NCBI RefSeq assembly: GCF_001655055.1 | Contig: NZ_LXEW01000027.1 | Span: forward strand, 1 to 64,000 | Origin: Providencia heimbachae ATCC 35613 | GTDB lineage: Bacteria; Pseudomonadota; Gammaproteobacteria; Enterobacterales; Enterobacteriaceae | DNA: 64,000 nt | Direction of reading: 5' to 3' | In this document: positions 42,379-50,391 of the stretch, in pieces | Position numbering within the stretch: the stretch's first letter is position 1 | Layout of the letters: each line of letters opens with the position of its first letter | Notes under the pieces: generated by a model | Seen by the model: only the letters and a program-made list of their open reading frames with translations | Told to the model about the DNA's origin: nothing | The model's database searches: none | Translations under genes and position numbers: made by a program

Positions 42379-43659
42379 TTATTGTGGTGCTGCTTGTACT
42401 GGGTTGGCGAGAAAATATTGCCGCAACCCTTGGTGTATCGCCTCAGCCACTTTCTCTTGGTAGTCATTCGATTTAAGTAGCTGTTCTTCAGCGGTATTAC
42501 TAATGAATCCCGTTTCAACTAAAATTGAAGGGATATCGGGTGAACGTAATACGCCAAGGCTTGCATGCTCAGGGGTTTTTTTATGGATATTACCCACTTT
42601 TCTCAGTTGTTGGATCACTTGAACGGCCACGTCATAGCCAACGCGTTGAGAATGACCAAACTGGAGATCTAAAACAGCTTGGCTAAGATAAGGATCTGCG
42701 CCACTAAGCACATCCCCTGCGCCACCTAATAACTCAGATTGCTTTTCACGCTGTTCTAACCAACTACCTAATTCACTGTTGGCACGACGATTTGATAATA
42801 CCCAAACGGAGGCACCACGAGCACTGCTGTTAGGTGCTGAATCCGCATGGATTGAGACCAGCATGTTGGCACTTTTTTTACGCGCAACATCAGAACGGCC
42901 ACTGACAGAAATAAAGTAGTCACCATCCCTTGTCATAACAGGTTTAAACATAGGATCAGAGGCCAATTTTTGGAATAGCTTACGCGAAACGCTTAATGTG
43001 ACATCTTTTTCTTTATAACCATTTTTACCTATCGCACCGGGGTCTTTACCCCCGTGCCCTGCATCAATGGCAATCACCACCTGCTTTGTTCCTTTTGGCA
43101 TCGTTCTATTTTTGGCAGGAACAGGCGTTGGAGTCGCCGCTGGCGTGTTCATTTTCAGCGATTTGTCTTGAGTTACTGGCTGACGATTATTAACCGATTG
43201 TGTGGGAGCCTCGGTATTATTAAATGAGGTCGATGAATTTGATTTTCCGGTCGAAACCGTTAAGACGAGTTGATATTGACCCGAAACTTGCTTCAAAACG
43301 GCTTTCGTTTTGGCTGCTTGAGATAACTCTAAAACGAGACGTTTATGTTGGTTATCTGACGGTTGGCTAGCACGCACTAACTTAACTAAATCCCCTGAAG
43401 GAACTTTTAGTGGTAGTCCAACAATTTCTGCGCGTTGTTTAACATCAACAACCAGTCGCTCAGGTGAATGCAACGGAAAATAAGAATACTCAGGCTTACC
43501 ATCAACAAAGGTTAATGTGACTTGCGCCTGAGAAGGGCTATTATTAATTTGAATATTTGATAGCGTTGCTGCGTGAACTTGAGATGTCACTAGCCACAAT
43601 GCTAACGCTATAAACAGTAGCAAAAACGAAAAAAGACCCTTTTTTGATGCATTCATCAT
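42379..43659 (-). CDS. amiB: N-acetylmuramoyl-L-alanine amidase AmiB
   Basis: 426 aa with a signal peptide (~1-30), an AMIN domain (~31-130; LSNIQINNSPSQAQVTLTF) and a Ser/Thr/Pro linker. The amidase_3 domain has zinc ligands in IDAGHGGKDPGAIG (His), GYKEKD (Glu) and VSIHADSAP (His), with the catalytic Glu in ILVETGFIS. It cleaves septal peptidoglycan during daughter-cell separation. The protein ends shortly after the amidase domain; the C-terminal LysM domain that I recall in E. coli AmiB is not there. Context (tsaE upstream, mutL downstream) supports AmiB over AmiC. Confidence 0.93.
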   Translation of the reverse strand: MMNASKKGLFSFLLLFIALALWLVTSQVHAATLSNIQINNSPSQAQVTLTFVDGKPEYSYFPLHSPERLVVDVKQRAEIVGLPLKVPSGDLVKLVRASQPSDNQHKRLVLELSQAAKTKAVLKQVSGQYQLVLTVSTGKSNSSTSFNNTEAPTQSVNNRQPVTQDKSLKMNTPAATPTPVPAKNRTMPKGTKQVVIAIDAGHGGKDPGAIGKNGYKEKDVTLSVSRKLFQKLASDPMFKPVMTRDGDYFISVSGRSDVARKKSANMLVSIHADSAPNSSARGASVWVLSNRRANSELGSWLEQREKQSELLGGAGDVLSGADPYLSQAVLDLQFGHSQRVGYDVAVQVIQQLRKVGNIHKKTPEHASLGVLRSPDIPSILVETGFISNTAEEQLLKSNDYQEKVAEAIHQGLRQYFLANPVQAAPQ

Positions 43660-43673
43660 GTGCGATATATTCC

Positions 43674-44138
43674 TTAGAGTGTCTGTAGTGCTTCTAACAA
43701 CGACTCCCCATTTGCTGAAAACGCCACCAAGCGAGCCTCACGGCCTTCACCTTGGTAAGTCAGATGGAGTTCAAGATCCGCTTCTGGCAAAAAACCGTTA
43801 CCTTGCTGCGGCCACTCGACCAGACAAATCGAATTCCCAGAAAAATAGTCGCGAATTCCCATAAATTCAAGTTCTTCAGGATCCGCTAAGCGGTAAAGAT
43901 CAAAATGGAAAACTTGTCTATCCGCTAATTCATATGGCTCGACGAGAGTATACGTTGGACTTTTCACATGCCCTTTGTGCCCCAAAGCTTGTAAAAAACC
44001 ACGGCTAAACGTCGTTTTCCCTGCCCCAAGATCCCCATATAGATTGATGATCATGCCTTGGTGACAGGCATTAGCAACCGCGCGCCCTAGCGCCACTGTT
44101 TGCGCTTCATCCGTCAATTGTAGCGTGCGTTCTTTCAT
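43674..44138 (-). CDS. tsaE: tRNA t6A biosynthesis ATPase TsaE
   Basis: 154 aa (E. coli 153). The Walker [17 protein letters not shown] is at residues ~32-46, with the [11 protein letters not shown] switch segment, [13 protein letters not shown] and CLVEWPQQG. It supports the TsaBCD complex that makes t6A37. It is the first gene of tsaE-amiB-mutL-miaA here; in E. coli nnr (yjeF) precedes it, but no nnr is present. Confidence 0.97.
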   Translation of the reverse strand: MKERTLQLTDEAQTVALGRAVANACHQGMIINLYGDLGAGKTTFSRGFLQALGHKGHVKSPTYTLVEPYELADRQVFHFDLYRLADPEELEFMGIRDYFSGNSICLVEWPQQGNGFLPEADLELHLTYQGEGREARLVAFSANGESLLEALQTL

Positions 44139-44180
44139 AATATTCTTTCAATAAATGGATAATGTTCATAAATAAATAGG

Positions 44181-44320
44181 TATGCCCAAAATAATTCAAT
44201 TTGCTTGTAGGCTCGAAGCGAAGATAGCCAATGAGCATAGGTTAACGCTATGATTCGGATAGCTGAGCGAAGTCCCTATATTCATAACAACATCCAAGCA
44301 ACTTGAAATATGACAGGTAC
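44181..44320. repeat. Inverted-repeat (MITE-like) element where nnr lies in E. coli
   Basis: About 140 bp. The left end TATGCCCAAAATAATTCAAT continues to TTGCTTGTAGGC. The right end CCAAGCAACTTGAAATATGACAGGTACA is its imperfect inverse. The middle has CGGATAGCTGAGCGAAG. No coding capacity. A further isolated GAGTATA end follows at 44337-44343. Confidence 0.65.
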
Positions 44321-44449
44321 ATGTTTAATTTATTTTGAGTATAAATATTACAGACTATAATAACCTAAGCGGATTTATTTTTCTTAATTTACATTGCGCT
44401 AATATTGAGATCAGAAAAATCCTAGCTTAGATCTGAATTTATCCTGATA

Positions 44450-44468
44450 TATACTCTAAATAATTCAC
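44450..44468. repeat. Solo repeat end upstream of queG
   Basis: TATACTCTAAATAATTCAC matches the terminus of the dispersed element. It lies ~20 bases before the queG start, without a matching partner close by except GAGTATA at 44337-44343. Confidence 0.5.
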
Positions 44469-44488
44469 CCTTAACTCGATAGAATCTG

Positions 44489-45646
44489 ATGACCACACTC
44501 CTCGATCTCAACCTTCTTGCACACAATATCAAACAATGGGGCATTGAAGCTGGCTTCCAGCAAGTGGGAATTTGTGATACCGATTTATCCCTTGAAGAGC
44601 CTAAGTTACAAGCATGGTTAGACAAGCAATATCATGGGGATATGGCATGGATGAGTCGTCATGGCATGATGCGAGCAAGACCCCATGAACTGCATCCGGG
44701 AACACTCCGTGTCATCAGTGTGCGTATGAACTATTTGCCCGCTAAAGCCGCTTTTGCGAGTACACTGAACAACCCTGAACTCGGCTATATTAGCCGCTAC
44801 GCATTAGGTCGTGATTATCATAAGCTATTAAAAAAACGCCTAAAAACACTCAGTGATCGTATTTTAGAATACTGTCGAGAACTCAATTACCCTGACGACC
44901 TTAACTTTCGCCCTTTTGTCGATTCGGCACCAATCTTAGAGCGCCCGCTCGCAGTAAAAGCCGGGTTAGGCTGGACAGGTAAACACTCATTAGTTTTAAA
45001 TCGAGAGGCTGGATCTTGGTTTTTTTTAGGAGAACTACTGATCAACCTACCTTTGCCTGTTGATCATCCTATTGAAGAGGAATGTGGTCGTTGTGTCGCT
45101 TGTATGACAACTTGTCCAACGGGTGCCATTGTGGAGCCGTATACCGTTGATGCGAGGCGCTGTATTTCTTATCTCACCATTGAGCTTGATAGCGCGATCC
45201 CTGAAGAGTTTCGCCCATTAATGGGTAACCGTATTTATGGCTGTGATGATTGCCAGCTAATTTGCCCATGGAACCGCTTCTCCAAATTAACAGATGAAGA
45301 CGATTTCAGCCCTCGGCAAACGTTACATACCCCTGAGCTACTCGACCTATTTGCTTGGAATGAGGAAAAATTTCTGCGAGTCACTGAAGGCTCCGCCATT
45401 CGTCGTATTGGTTACATTAAATGGCTCAGGAATATCAGTGTGGCATTGGGCAATGCGCCTTATCAAGATAGCATTGTTATTGCACTGCAAGAAAAGCTTG
45501 GCATGAATGAAATGTTAGATGAACACTTTCATTGGTCGATTGCGCAACAACTAACTCGTCGAGAAGAGCATACTGTGACTATTCAGACTTCACAGCAAAA
45601 GCGTCTTGTTCGCGCCATTACTAAAGGTTTACCAAGAGATGCTTAA
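44489..45646 (+). CDS. queG: Epoxyqueuosine reductase QueG
   Basis: 385 aa (E. coli 379). A cobalamin and Fe-S enzyme that converts epoxyqueuosine in tRNA to queuosine. The N-terminal B12-binding half includes GYISRYALGRDYHKLLKKRL and FVDSAPILERPLA (the Asp acid). Two 4Fe-4S motifs follow: CGRCVACMTTCPTGA and YGCDDCQLICPWN. A HEAT-like C-terminus follows. It is divergent from tsaE as in E. coli, but with nnr missing. Confidence 0.97.
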   Translation: MTTLLDLNLLAHNIKQWGIEAGFQQVGICDTDLSLEEPKLQAWLDKQYHGDMAWMSRHGMMRARPHELHPGTLRVISVRMNYLPAKAAFASTLNNPELGYISRYALGRDYHKLLKKRLKTLSDRILEYCRELNYPDDLNFRPFVDSAPILERPLAVKAGLGWTGKHSLVLNREAGSWFFLGELLINLPLPVDHPIEEECGRCVACMTTCPTGAIVEPYTVDARRCISYLTIELDSAIPEEFRPLMGNRIYGCDDCQLICPWNRFSKLTDEDDFSPRQTLHTPELLDLFAWNEEKFLRVTEGSAIRRIGYIKWLRNISVALGNAPYQDSIVIALQEKLGMNEMLDEHFHWSIAQQLTRREEHTVTIQTSQQKRLVRAITKGLPRDA

Positions 45647-45690
45647 AAAAAATGCGGCTATATATCTGAATTGATGAATTGTCAAACAAG

Positions 45691-45699
45691 TGTGAATAA
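45691..45699 (-). promoter_or_regulatory. DnaA box (TTATTCACA)
   Basis: TGTGAATAA on the + strand, which fits the TTATNCACA consensus exactly. Confidence 0.6.
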
Positions 45700-45854
45700 A
45701 TAAAAAATTGCTTTGCAGACAATAGGTAAAGAATTTGCAAGTTGTGCTTAACGCATTTTTAGAAAAAATATTTAATCAAATTAATTCAATGAGTTAACAA
45801 TTACCACTTCACTTTTATTTTTATAATCGAGAAGTTACAAGCAAACATACAGCC

Positions 45855-45863
45855 TGTGGATAA
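45855..45863 (-). promoter_or_regulatory. DnaA box (TTATCCACA)
   Basis: TGTGGATAA on the + strand, the highest-affinity box sequence. Confidence 0.7.
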
Positions 45864-45919
45864 CTCTGTGCAATAATTTATTTCAAATGGCGGTAATCGC
45901 AACCTAAATAGTCATAGGC

Positions 45920-45928
45920 TGTGGATAA
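45920..45928 (-). promoter_or_regulatory. DnaA box (TTATCCACA)
   Basis: A second perfect box in the same orientation, 65 bases from the previous one. Both sit in a shared GGCTGTGGATAACT / GCCTGTGGATAACT context. Confidence 0.7.
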
Positions 45929-46198
45929 CTTATCCGTTACGAAAAACGAAGAAAACGCTGATTTTACGTTAACTAATAGGTATAAAGTTGTAAAAAAAAC
46001 AGGTTATAAAGAAAACTTAACTGAACCGAAGAAAAAGTGTTTTTTTGCTTGTCGCTAACATTGCCATTATCAATGTAGACGTTCTTTTTGACTGCCCTAT
46101 TGCTAGGGGGAGGCCATTCTATGGTGACAGGTTAATGAATGCAAGTAAAAAACCAAACAAGATCTAAAAAAGATCGTAACGATTATATTGATCCATAT

Positions 46199-46211
46199 TA
46201 TCAAACAATTA
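46199..46211 (+). promoter_or_regulatory. IHF-binding consensus
   Basis: TATCAA-ACAA-TTA fits WATCAANNNNTTR exactly. It is flanked by GATC sites on both sides. Confidence 0.55.
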
Positions 46212-46329
46212 AGATCTTTAGAAAGTCTAAAATAATAGAAACAAATAGGTAATTGTGCTTACTTTGTCGTATGGCAAGAAAAGTGATATTAGGGTATCGA
46301 TAGAGGAAGATAAAATCGGTAAGAAATTT

Positions 46330-46405
<76 letters not shown>

Positions 46406-46444
46406 ATTTGGATGGGTACTACTGACTAAAACACTAAGAAAGTT

Positions 46445-46520
<76 letters not shown>

Positions 46521-46563
46521 ATACCGAAAATAGTGTTCTAGCAACTAAAACATCAAGAAAATT

Positions 46564-46639
<76 letters not shown>

Positions 46640-46717
46640 AAAACATCTTCTTTTTGCTTTACCGTGCCGATATACAGCCATAAAAACTTCTAAAAACTTC
46701 ATCGGTACGGGGAGCGC

Positions 46718-46745
46718 ATTATACGAAAAATTAAGAGACTAGCAA
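46718..46745 (-). promoter_or_regulatory. tRNA-Gly operon promoter with GC-rich discriminator
   Basis: On the minus strand, TTGCTA (46745-46740), a 16-base spacer, TATAAT (46723-46718), then GCGCTCCCC. A GC-rich discriminator of this kind is typical of stringently controlled stable-RNA promoters. Confidence 0.8.
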
Positions 46746-46884
46746 GCCCCGCAGCTCAAATTTTTCGTTTTTTTATTTATTTGACGACAAAATAATCACA
46801 ATGGTGATTTTGTCACCGCCACTTGTAATATTCTGATTTCAATACGTTAACATTGTTAACTTTTACGCTAGAACCCAAGCTAAA

Positions 46885-47178
46885 TTACTTCGTTAGTCTT
46901 ATATTCGCTACTTTATATGCTTTCTGGGCATCTCTTTTACCAATAGCAATAACAAAAATGACGATTTCTGAATCAATTATTTGATAAACAAGACGATAGC
47001 CAGAAGAACGCAGCTTGATTTTATAGCAATTTGATTGCTCGCCATTCAAGCGTGCTGACTCAATATAAGGATTAGTCTGTAATTTTTTTAGTTTTTTTTT
47101 GAATTGTTCTCTAACACTGCTATCAAGTTTATTCCATTCCTTTAAGGCTCGTTCATCAAACTCAATATTAAAGATCAT
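46885..47178 (-). CDS. RelE-type toxin
   Basis: 97 aa, RelE/ParE superfamily. It is closely RelE-like: FDERALKEWNKL, REQFKKKLKKL, CYKIKLRSSGYRLVYQI and the C-terminal VIAIGKRD. RelE toxins cleave mRNA in the ribosomal A site. Residues corresponding to the basic active-site cluster (the KLRSSGYR segment and K/R near the C-terminus) are kept, so it looks intact. The start is ATG 47178 by family length; ATG 47184 is two codons upstream. It overlaps the antitoxin gene by 11 bases. Confidence 0.92.
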   Translation of the reverse strand: MIFNIEFDERALKEWNKLDSSVREQFKKKLKKLQTNPYIESARLNGEQSNCYKIKLRSSGYRLVYQIIDSEIVIFVIAIGKRDAQKAYKVANIRLTK

Positions 47179-47422
47179 CCACATTTACTCTGATACGTTT
47201 TGCTGGTTTTTTTAAACGCTCACGGACAACGGCCAAAATGGCATCATCATCATCACTTTCACTCACCACGATAGATACTTCAGAAAAGGGCAATTTTTCA
47301 TTTTCTGCCACATAGCGTAAAAATAGTCTTAATGCATCAGATGGAGATAAGTTGAGTTTTTCAAATGCTTGATAAGCATCTTTTTTTAATTGTTCATCGA
47401 CTCTGATCTGTATGGTGCTCAT
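47168..47422 (-). CDS. RelB/DinJ-type antitoxin
   Basis: 84 aa. The N-terminal ribbon-helix-helix DNA-binding domain is IQIRVDEQLKKDAYQAFEKLNLSPSDALRLFLRYV (given by its ends IQIRVDEQ and LRLFLRYV). The acidic/basic C-terminus (SESDDDDA, RERLKKPAKRIRV) should wrap the toxin. ATG 47422 has GGAGG 6 bases upstream. It is probably autoregulated with its toxin through the palindrome at 47446-47457. Confidence 0.92.
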   Translation of the reverse strand: MSTIQIRVDEQLKKDAYQAFEKLNLSPSDALRLFLRYVAENEKLPFSEVSIVVSESDDDDAILAVVRERLKKPAKRIRVNVDDL

Positions 47423-47445
47423 CGTCGCCTCCATTTTAATTTATA

Positions 47446-47457
47446 CTTTTCGAAAAG
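47446..47457. promoter_or_regulatory. Candidate RelB-type operator palindrome
   Basis: The perfect 12-bp palindrome CTTTTCGAAAAG overlaps a possible promoter on the minus strand (TTACGT, 16 bases, TATAAA), ~25 bases before the antitoxin start. Confidence 0.55.
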
Positions 47458-47481
47458 AATAACGTAATGACAAATGTAATG

Positions 47482-47542
47482 CAATAATTCCAGCTCCCTG
47501 TAGGCGATCAACAACTAGAGAGCTTGAAGCATGACGGGTATA
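47482..47542. repeat. Inverted-repeat element abutting the orn stop codon
   Basis: AATAATTCCAGCTCCCTGTAGGC at the left and AGAGAGCTTGAAGCATGACGGGTATA (in part) at the right. The right end GGGTATA stops one base from the orn stop codon, and the left TATACCC is missing. It is the same family as 63673-63750, sharing CTTGAAGCATGACGGGTATA exactly. Confidence 0.65.
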
Positions 47543-47543
47543 A

Positions 47544-48086
47544 TTATTTAATAAACGTCTCACGATAATAAGCGAGTTCAGCAACAGACTCTCGAATATC
47601 ATCTAGCGCTTGATGCGTATTTTTCTTTGAGAAACCCGTTAGAATTTCGGGTTTCCAACGGCGAGCGAGTTCTTTGAGTGTGCTGACATCGAGGTAACGA
47701 TAGTGAAAATAGCTTTCGAGCTCAGGCATATAGTTGAATAAAAAACGGCGATCTTGACCAACACTGTTTCCACAAATGGGTGACGCCCCTTTTGGTACCC
47801 ATTTTTCTAAAAATGCTATAGTTGCAAGCTCGGCTTCACGCTCACTAATCACACTTTTTCGAATGCGTTCGACAAGGCCGCTTCCCGTGTGCGTATTCAC
47901 ATTCCAATCATCCATCAATGCCAGTTGCTCTTCGGATTGATGAACGGCAATCACCGGCCCTTCGGCTAAAATATTAAGGTTACTGTCTGTTACAATGGTG
48001 GCAATTTCAATAATACGATCACGGATTGGATCGAGGCCCGTCATCTCTAAATCAATCCAGATTAAATTATTCTCATTCTTTTGCAT
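47544..48086 (-). CDS. orn: Oligoribonuclease
   Basis: 180 aa (E. coli 181). DEDDh 3'-5' exonuclease that degrades 2-5-nt RNAs, and pGpG in c-di-GMP turnover. Exo motifs are [13 protein letters not shown] (Exo I), [23 protein letters not shown] (Exo II region, DVST) and [10 protein letters not shown] (Exo III). It is divergent from rsgA, as in E. coli. Confidence 0.98.
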   Translation of the reverse strand: MQKNENNLIWIDLEMTGLDPIRDRIIEIATIVTDSNLNILAEGPVIAVHQSEEQLALMDDWNVNTHTGSGLVERIRKSVISEREAELATIAFLEKWVPKGASPICGNSVGQDRRFLFNYMPELESYFHYRYLDVSTLKELARRWKPEILTGFSKKNTHQALDDIRESVAELAYYRETFIK

Positions 48087-48210
48087 GATATGCCCTAACT
48101 GAATACTATGAAGTTAAGGTATGATAGCACCCTTCATGCTTTAAGTTACAGGTGTGTTGCCTGTGTAAAATGCAACTAACCGTATTCAGCCAAGAGTAAA
48201 GAGAGGACAG

Positions 48211-49263
48211 GTGGCTAAACAGAAACTATCGAAAGGCCAACAGCGCCGCGTTCAAGAAAATCATCAAAAAAGACTGAAAAAACCAAAAAAAATTGAAATT
48301 GATGATAGCCAACTAGGCGAAGCTCAAGAAGGCTTGGTGATTAGCCGCTTTGGGCAGCATGCTGACATTGAAGCAAGTGATGGCACCGTTCAGCGCTGTA
48401 ATCTACGCAGAACAATTGCATCTCTGGTTACCGGAGATAAAGTGGTATGGCGTCCTGCTTTAAATACGCAAGATGATATTAAAATTAATGGGATCGTCGA
48501 AGCTGTTCATGAACGTCATTCCGTATTAACCCGTCCTGATTACTATGACGGCTTAAAACCTATTGCCGCTAATATCGACCAAATTGTTGTCGTTTCAGCG
48601 ATTTTACCTGAACTTTCCCTCAATATTATCGACCGCTATCTTGTTGCCTGTGAAACCATTGGTATTCAAGCCGTGATTGTATTGAATAAAGTGGATCTAT
48701 TAGACGATGAAAATCGCGAATGGGTCAGTGAATTGATGACGATTTACAGTGATATTGGCTACCAAGTGATCGAAGTATCGAGTCACACCGGTGAAGGCAT
48801 GGAAATACTCACTAACACGCTAGAAGGTAAAGTCTCTGTCTTCGTTGGGCAATCAGGGGTCGGTAAGTCCAGTTTACTCAATTCACTACTGCCTGATAAT
48901 GAAAAAATCATACTGGTTAATGATGTCTCCGATAACTCAGGGCTAGGGCAACATACCACGACAGCATCGAGACTGTATCATTTCCCTCAAGGTGGCGATG
49001 TTATTGATTCTCCAGGCGTTCGTGAGTTTGGTTTATGGCATTTAACCACAGAGCAGGTAACTAAAGGGTTCATCGAGTTTAAAGACTATCTAGGTGGTTG
49101 TAAATTCAGAGATTGTAAGCACTTAGATGATCCGGGCTGCCTATTACGGGAAGCCACCAATGACGGCAGAATTGCTGAATCGCGTTTTGAAAATTATCAT
49201 CGGATCCTCGAAAGCATGGAGCAAGTGAAACCACGCGGGAACTTTACTGGAAAAGAAAAATAG
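48211..49263 (+). CDS. rsgA: Small-subunit biogenesis GTPase RsgA
   Basis: 350 aa (E. coli 350). A circularly permuted GTPase that acts late in 30S maturation. A basic N-terminus ([22 protein letters not shown]) precedes an OB fold. G motifs run in the order G4 (VLNKVD), G1 ([13 protein letters not shown]) and G3 (DSPGV), followed by a zinc-binding C-terminal domain ([14 protein letters not shown]). It starts at GTG 48211 with GAGAGG upstream. Confidence 0.97.
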   Translation: MAKQKLSKGQQRRVQENHQKRLKKPKKIEIDDSQLGEAQEGLVISRFGQHADIEASDGTVQRCNLRRTIASLVTGDKVVWRPALNTQDDIKINGIVEAVHERHSVLTRPDYYDGLKPIAANIDQIVVVSAILPELSLNIIDRYLVACETIGIQAVIVLNKVDLLDDENREWVSELMTIYSDIGYQVIEVSSHTGEGMEILTNTLEGKVSVFVGQSGVGKSSLLNSLLPDNEKIILVNDVSDNSGLGQHTTTASRLYHFPQGGDVIDSPGVREFGLWHLTTEQVTKGFIEFKDYLGGCKFRDCKHLDDPGCLLREATNDGRIAESRFENYHRILESMEQVKPRGNFTGKEK

Positions 49264-49278
49264 CGTTACCAACATCAT

Positions 49279-49308
49279 AAAGAGTTAGTGTGTACTTACA
49301 CTCTTTTA
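49279..49308 (+). terminator. Possible rsgA terminator
   Basis: Stem AAAGAGT / ACTCTTT with inner GTGT/ACAC pairing, followed by TTACG. The T tail is short. Confidence 0.5.
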
Positions 49309-49320
49309 CGCTCAAATAAC

Positions 49321-49354
49321 AGAGGCTATACTCCAATGCATTGGAGGGGTATGC
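49321..49354. repeat. Palindrome upstream of psd
   Basis: The perfect 16-bp palindrome CTCCAATGCATTGGAG (49331-49346) lies inside a longer imperfect stem (AGGC...GCCT). GGGTATA follows at 49360, resembling the repeat-family end. It may be an operator or a decayed repeat. Confidence 0.5.
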
Positions 49355-49458
49355 CTCACGGGTATAAAAGTAAAGATTCTTAAGCTTATCGAATATTTAG
49401 AAAAGCAAATGTACAATAGCGTCCTTCGCTAATTTACCTTTAAAAATCAGAGGTTAAC

Positions 49459-50358
49459 GTGCTAGATAAAATGAAGATCCGTTTGCAATATATGCTTCCT
49501 AAACAAGGACTTACCAAATTTGCAGGCTGGTTTGCTGATAAAAATGCAGGGTTTGTGACCCAATGGGCAATCAAGCTATTCACTAAAGCTTACAAAGTAA
49601 ATATGAATGAGGCACAAAAAAGCGAACTCAGCGCTTATGCGACATTTAATGACTTTTTTGTGCGTGCCCTGAAAGAAGATGCGCGCCCTATTGTGTCTGA
49701 AGATAATCAGTTTGCACAACCTGCTGATGGTGCCGTTAGCCAATTAGGCCCGATTAATAATGACCTTATATTCCAAGCTAAAGGCCATCATTATACCGTT
49801 GATGCTCTGCTTGCAGGCCAATATCAACTCGCTGAAAAATTCCATGATGGCCAGTTCATCACAACATACCTTGCACCGAGTGATTACCACCGTGTGCATA
49901 TGCCATGCGATGGACTACTCACCGAAATGATCTATGTGCCTGGCGACCTGTTCTCCGTTAACCCATTAACCGCCACTAACGTACCTAATTTATTTGCCCG
50001 CAATGAACGCCTTATCTGTGTGTTTGAAACCCCAGTCGGCACAATGGTGCAAATTTTAGTGGGTGCGACTATTGTCGGCAGCATAGAGACGGTTTGGAGT
50101 GGTACGGTAAACGCACAGCGCGAAGGTGTGATTAAGCGCTGGACTTACCCAGAGCAACATTCAGAAGGTGCTGTATTCCTGAAAAAAGGTGAAGAAATGG
50201 GTCGCTTTAAGTTAGGTTCAACGGTTATCAACCTATTTGAACCAAATAAAGTCCATTTTAATCCATCGCTAATTCCGGGTTATGCGACGCGTATGGGTGA
50301 GTTACTTGCTGAATCAGTCGACGAAAAAAAATACACTGATACACCAACGCAACTATAA
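49459..50358 (+). CDS. psd: Phosphatidylserine decarboxylase proenzyme
   Basis: 299 aa (E. coli 322; this one has a shorter C-terminal tail). It makes phosphatidylethanolamine at the inner membrane. The self-cleavage motif LGST is at residues 252-255, and S254 becomes the pyruvoyl group, the same number as in E. coli. The catalytic-triad region includes [11 protein letters not shown] and [16 protein letters not shown]. It starts at GTG 49459, with GAGG 5 bases upstream. It is in an operon with mscM. Confidence 0.97.
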   Translation: MLDKMKIRLQYMLPKQGLTKFAGWFADKNAGFVTQWAIKLFTKAYKVNMNEAQKSELSAYATFNDFFVRALKEDARPIVSEDNQFAQPADGAVSQLGPINNDLIFQAKGHHYTVDALLAGQYQLAEKFHDGQFITTYLAPSDYHRVHMPCDGLLTEMIYVPGDLFSVNPLTATNVPNLFARNERLICVFETPVGTMVQILVGATIVGSIETVWSGTVNAQREGVIKRWTYPEQHSEGAVFLKKGEEMGRFKLGSTVINLFEPNKVHFNPSLIPGYATRMGELLAESVDEKKYTDTPTQL

Positions 50359-50391
50359 TTAATAAGTCATTACTTGAAGGAGCTCCTCACT

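Larger units (their letters stand above)
45647..46329. other. Gene-free datA-like locus (DnaA boxes, IHF site, GATC cluster)
   Basis: 683 bases without a credible ORF, lying downstream of both queG and the tRNA-Gly array. Seen directly: DnaA boxes of the TTATNCACA type on one strand at 45691-45699 (TGTGAATAA), 45855-45863 and 45920-45928 (both TGTGGATAA); a one-mismatch box TGTGCTTAA at 45743-45751; a perfect IHF consensus at 46199-46211; and four GATC sites at 46161, 46172, 46190 and 46213. In E. coli the DnaA-titration/hydrolysis locus datA lies between glyVXY and queG, and combines DnaA boxes with an IHF site. Orthology is inferred from position and content, not from alignment. Confidence 0.65.

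Noticed and set aside
45647-46329. Main chromosomal origin oriC
   Set aside because: No mioC, gidA (mnmG) or other usual oriC neighbours are present, and box number is low. The position matches datA, so datA-like is preferred; the origin-like features are reported as a finding.
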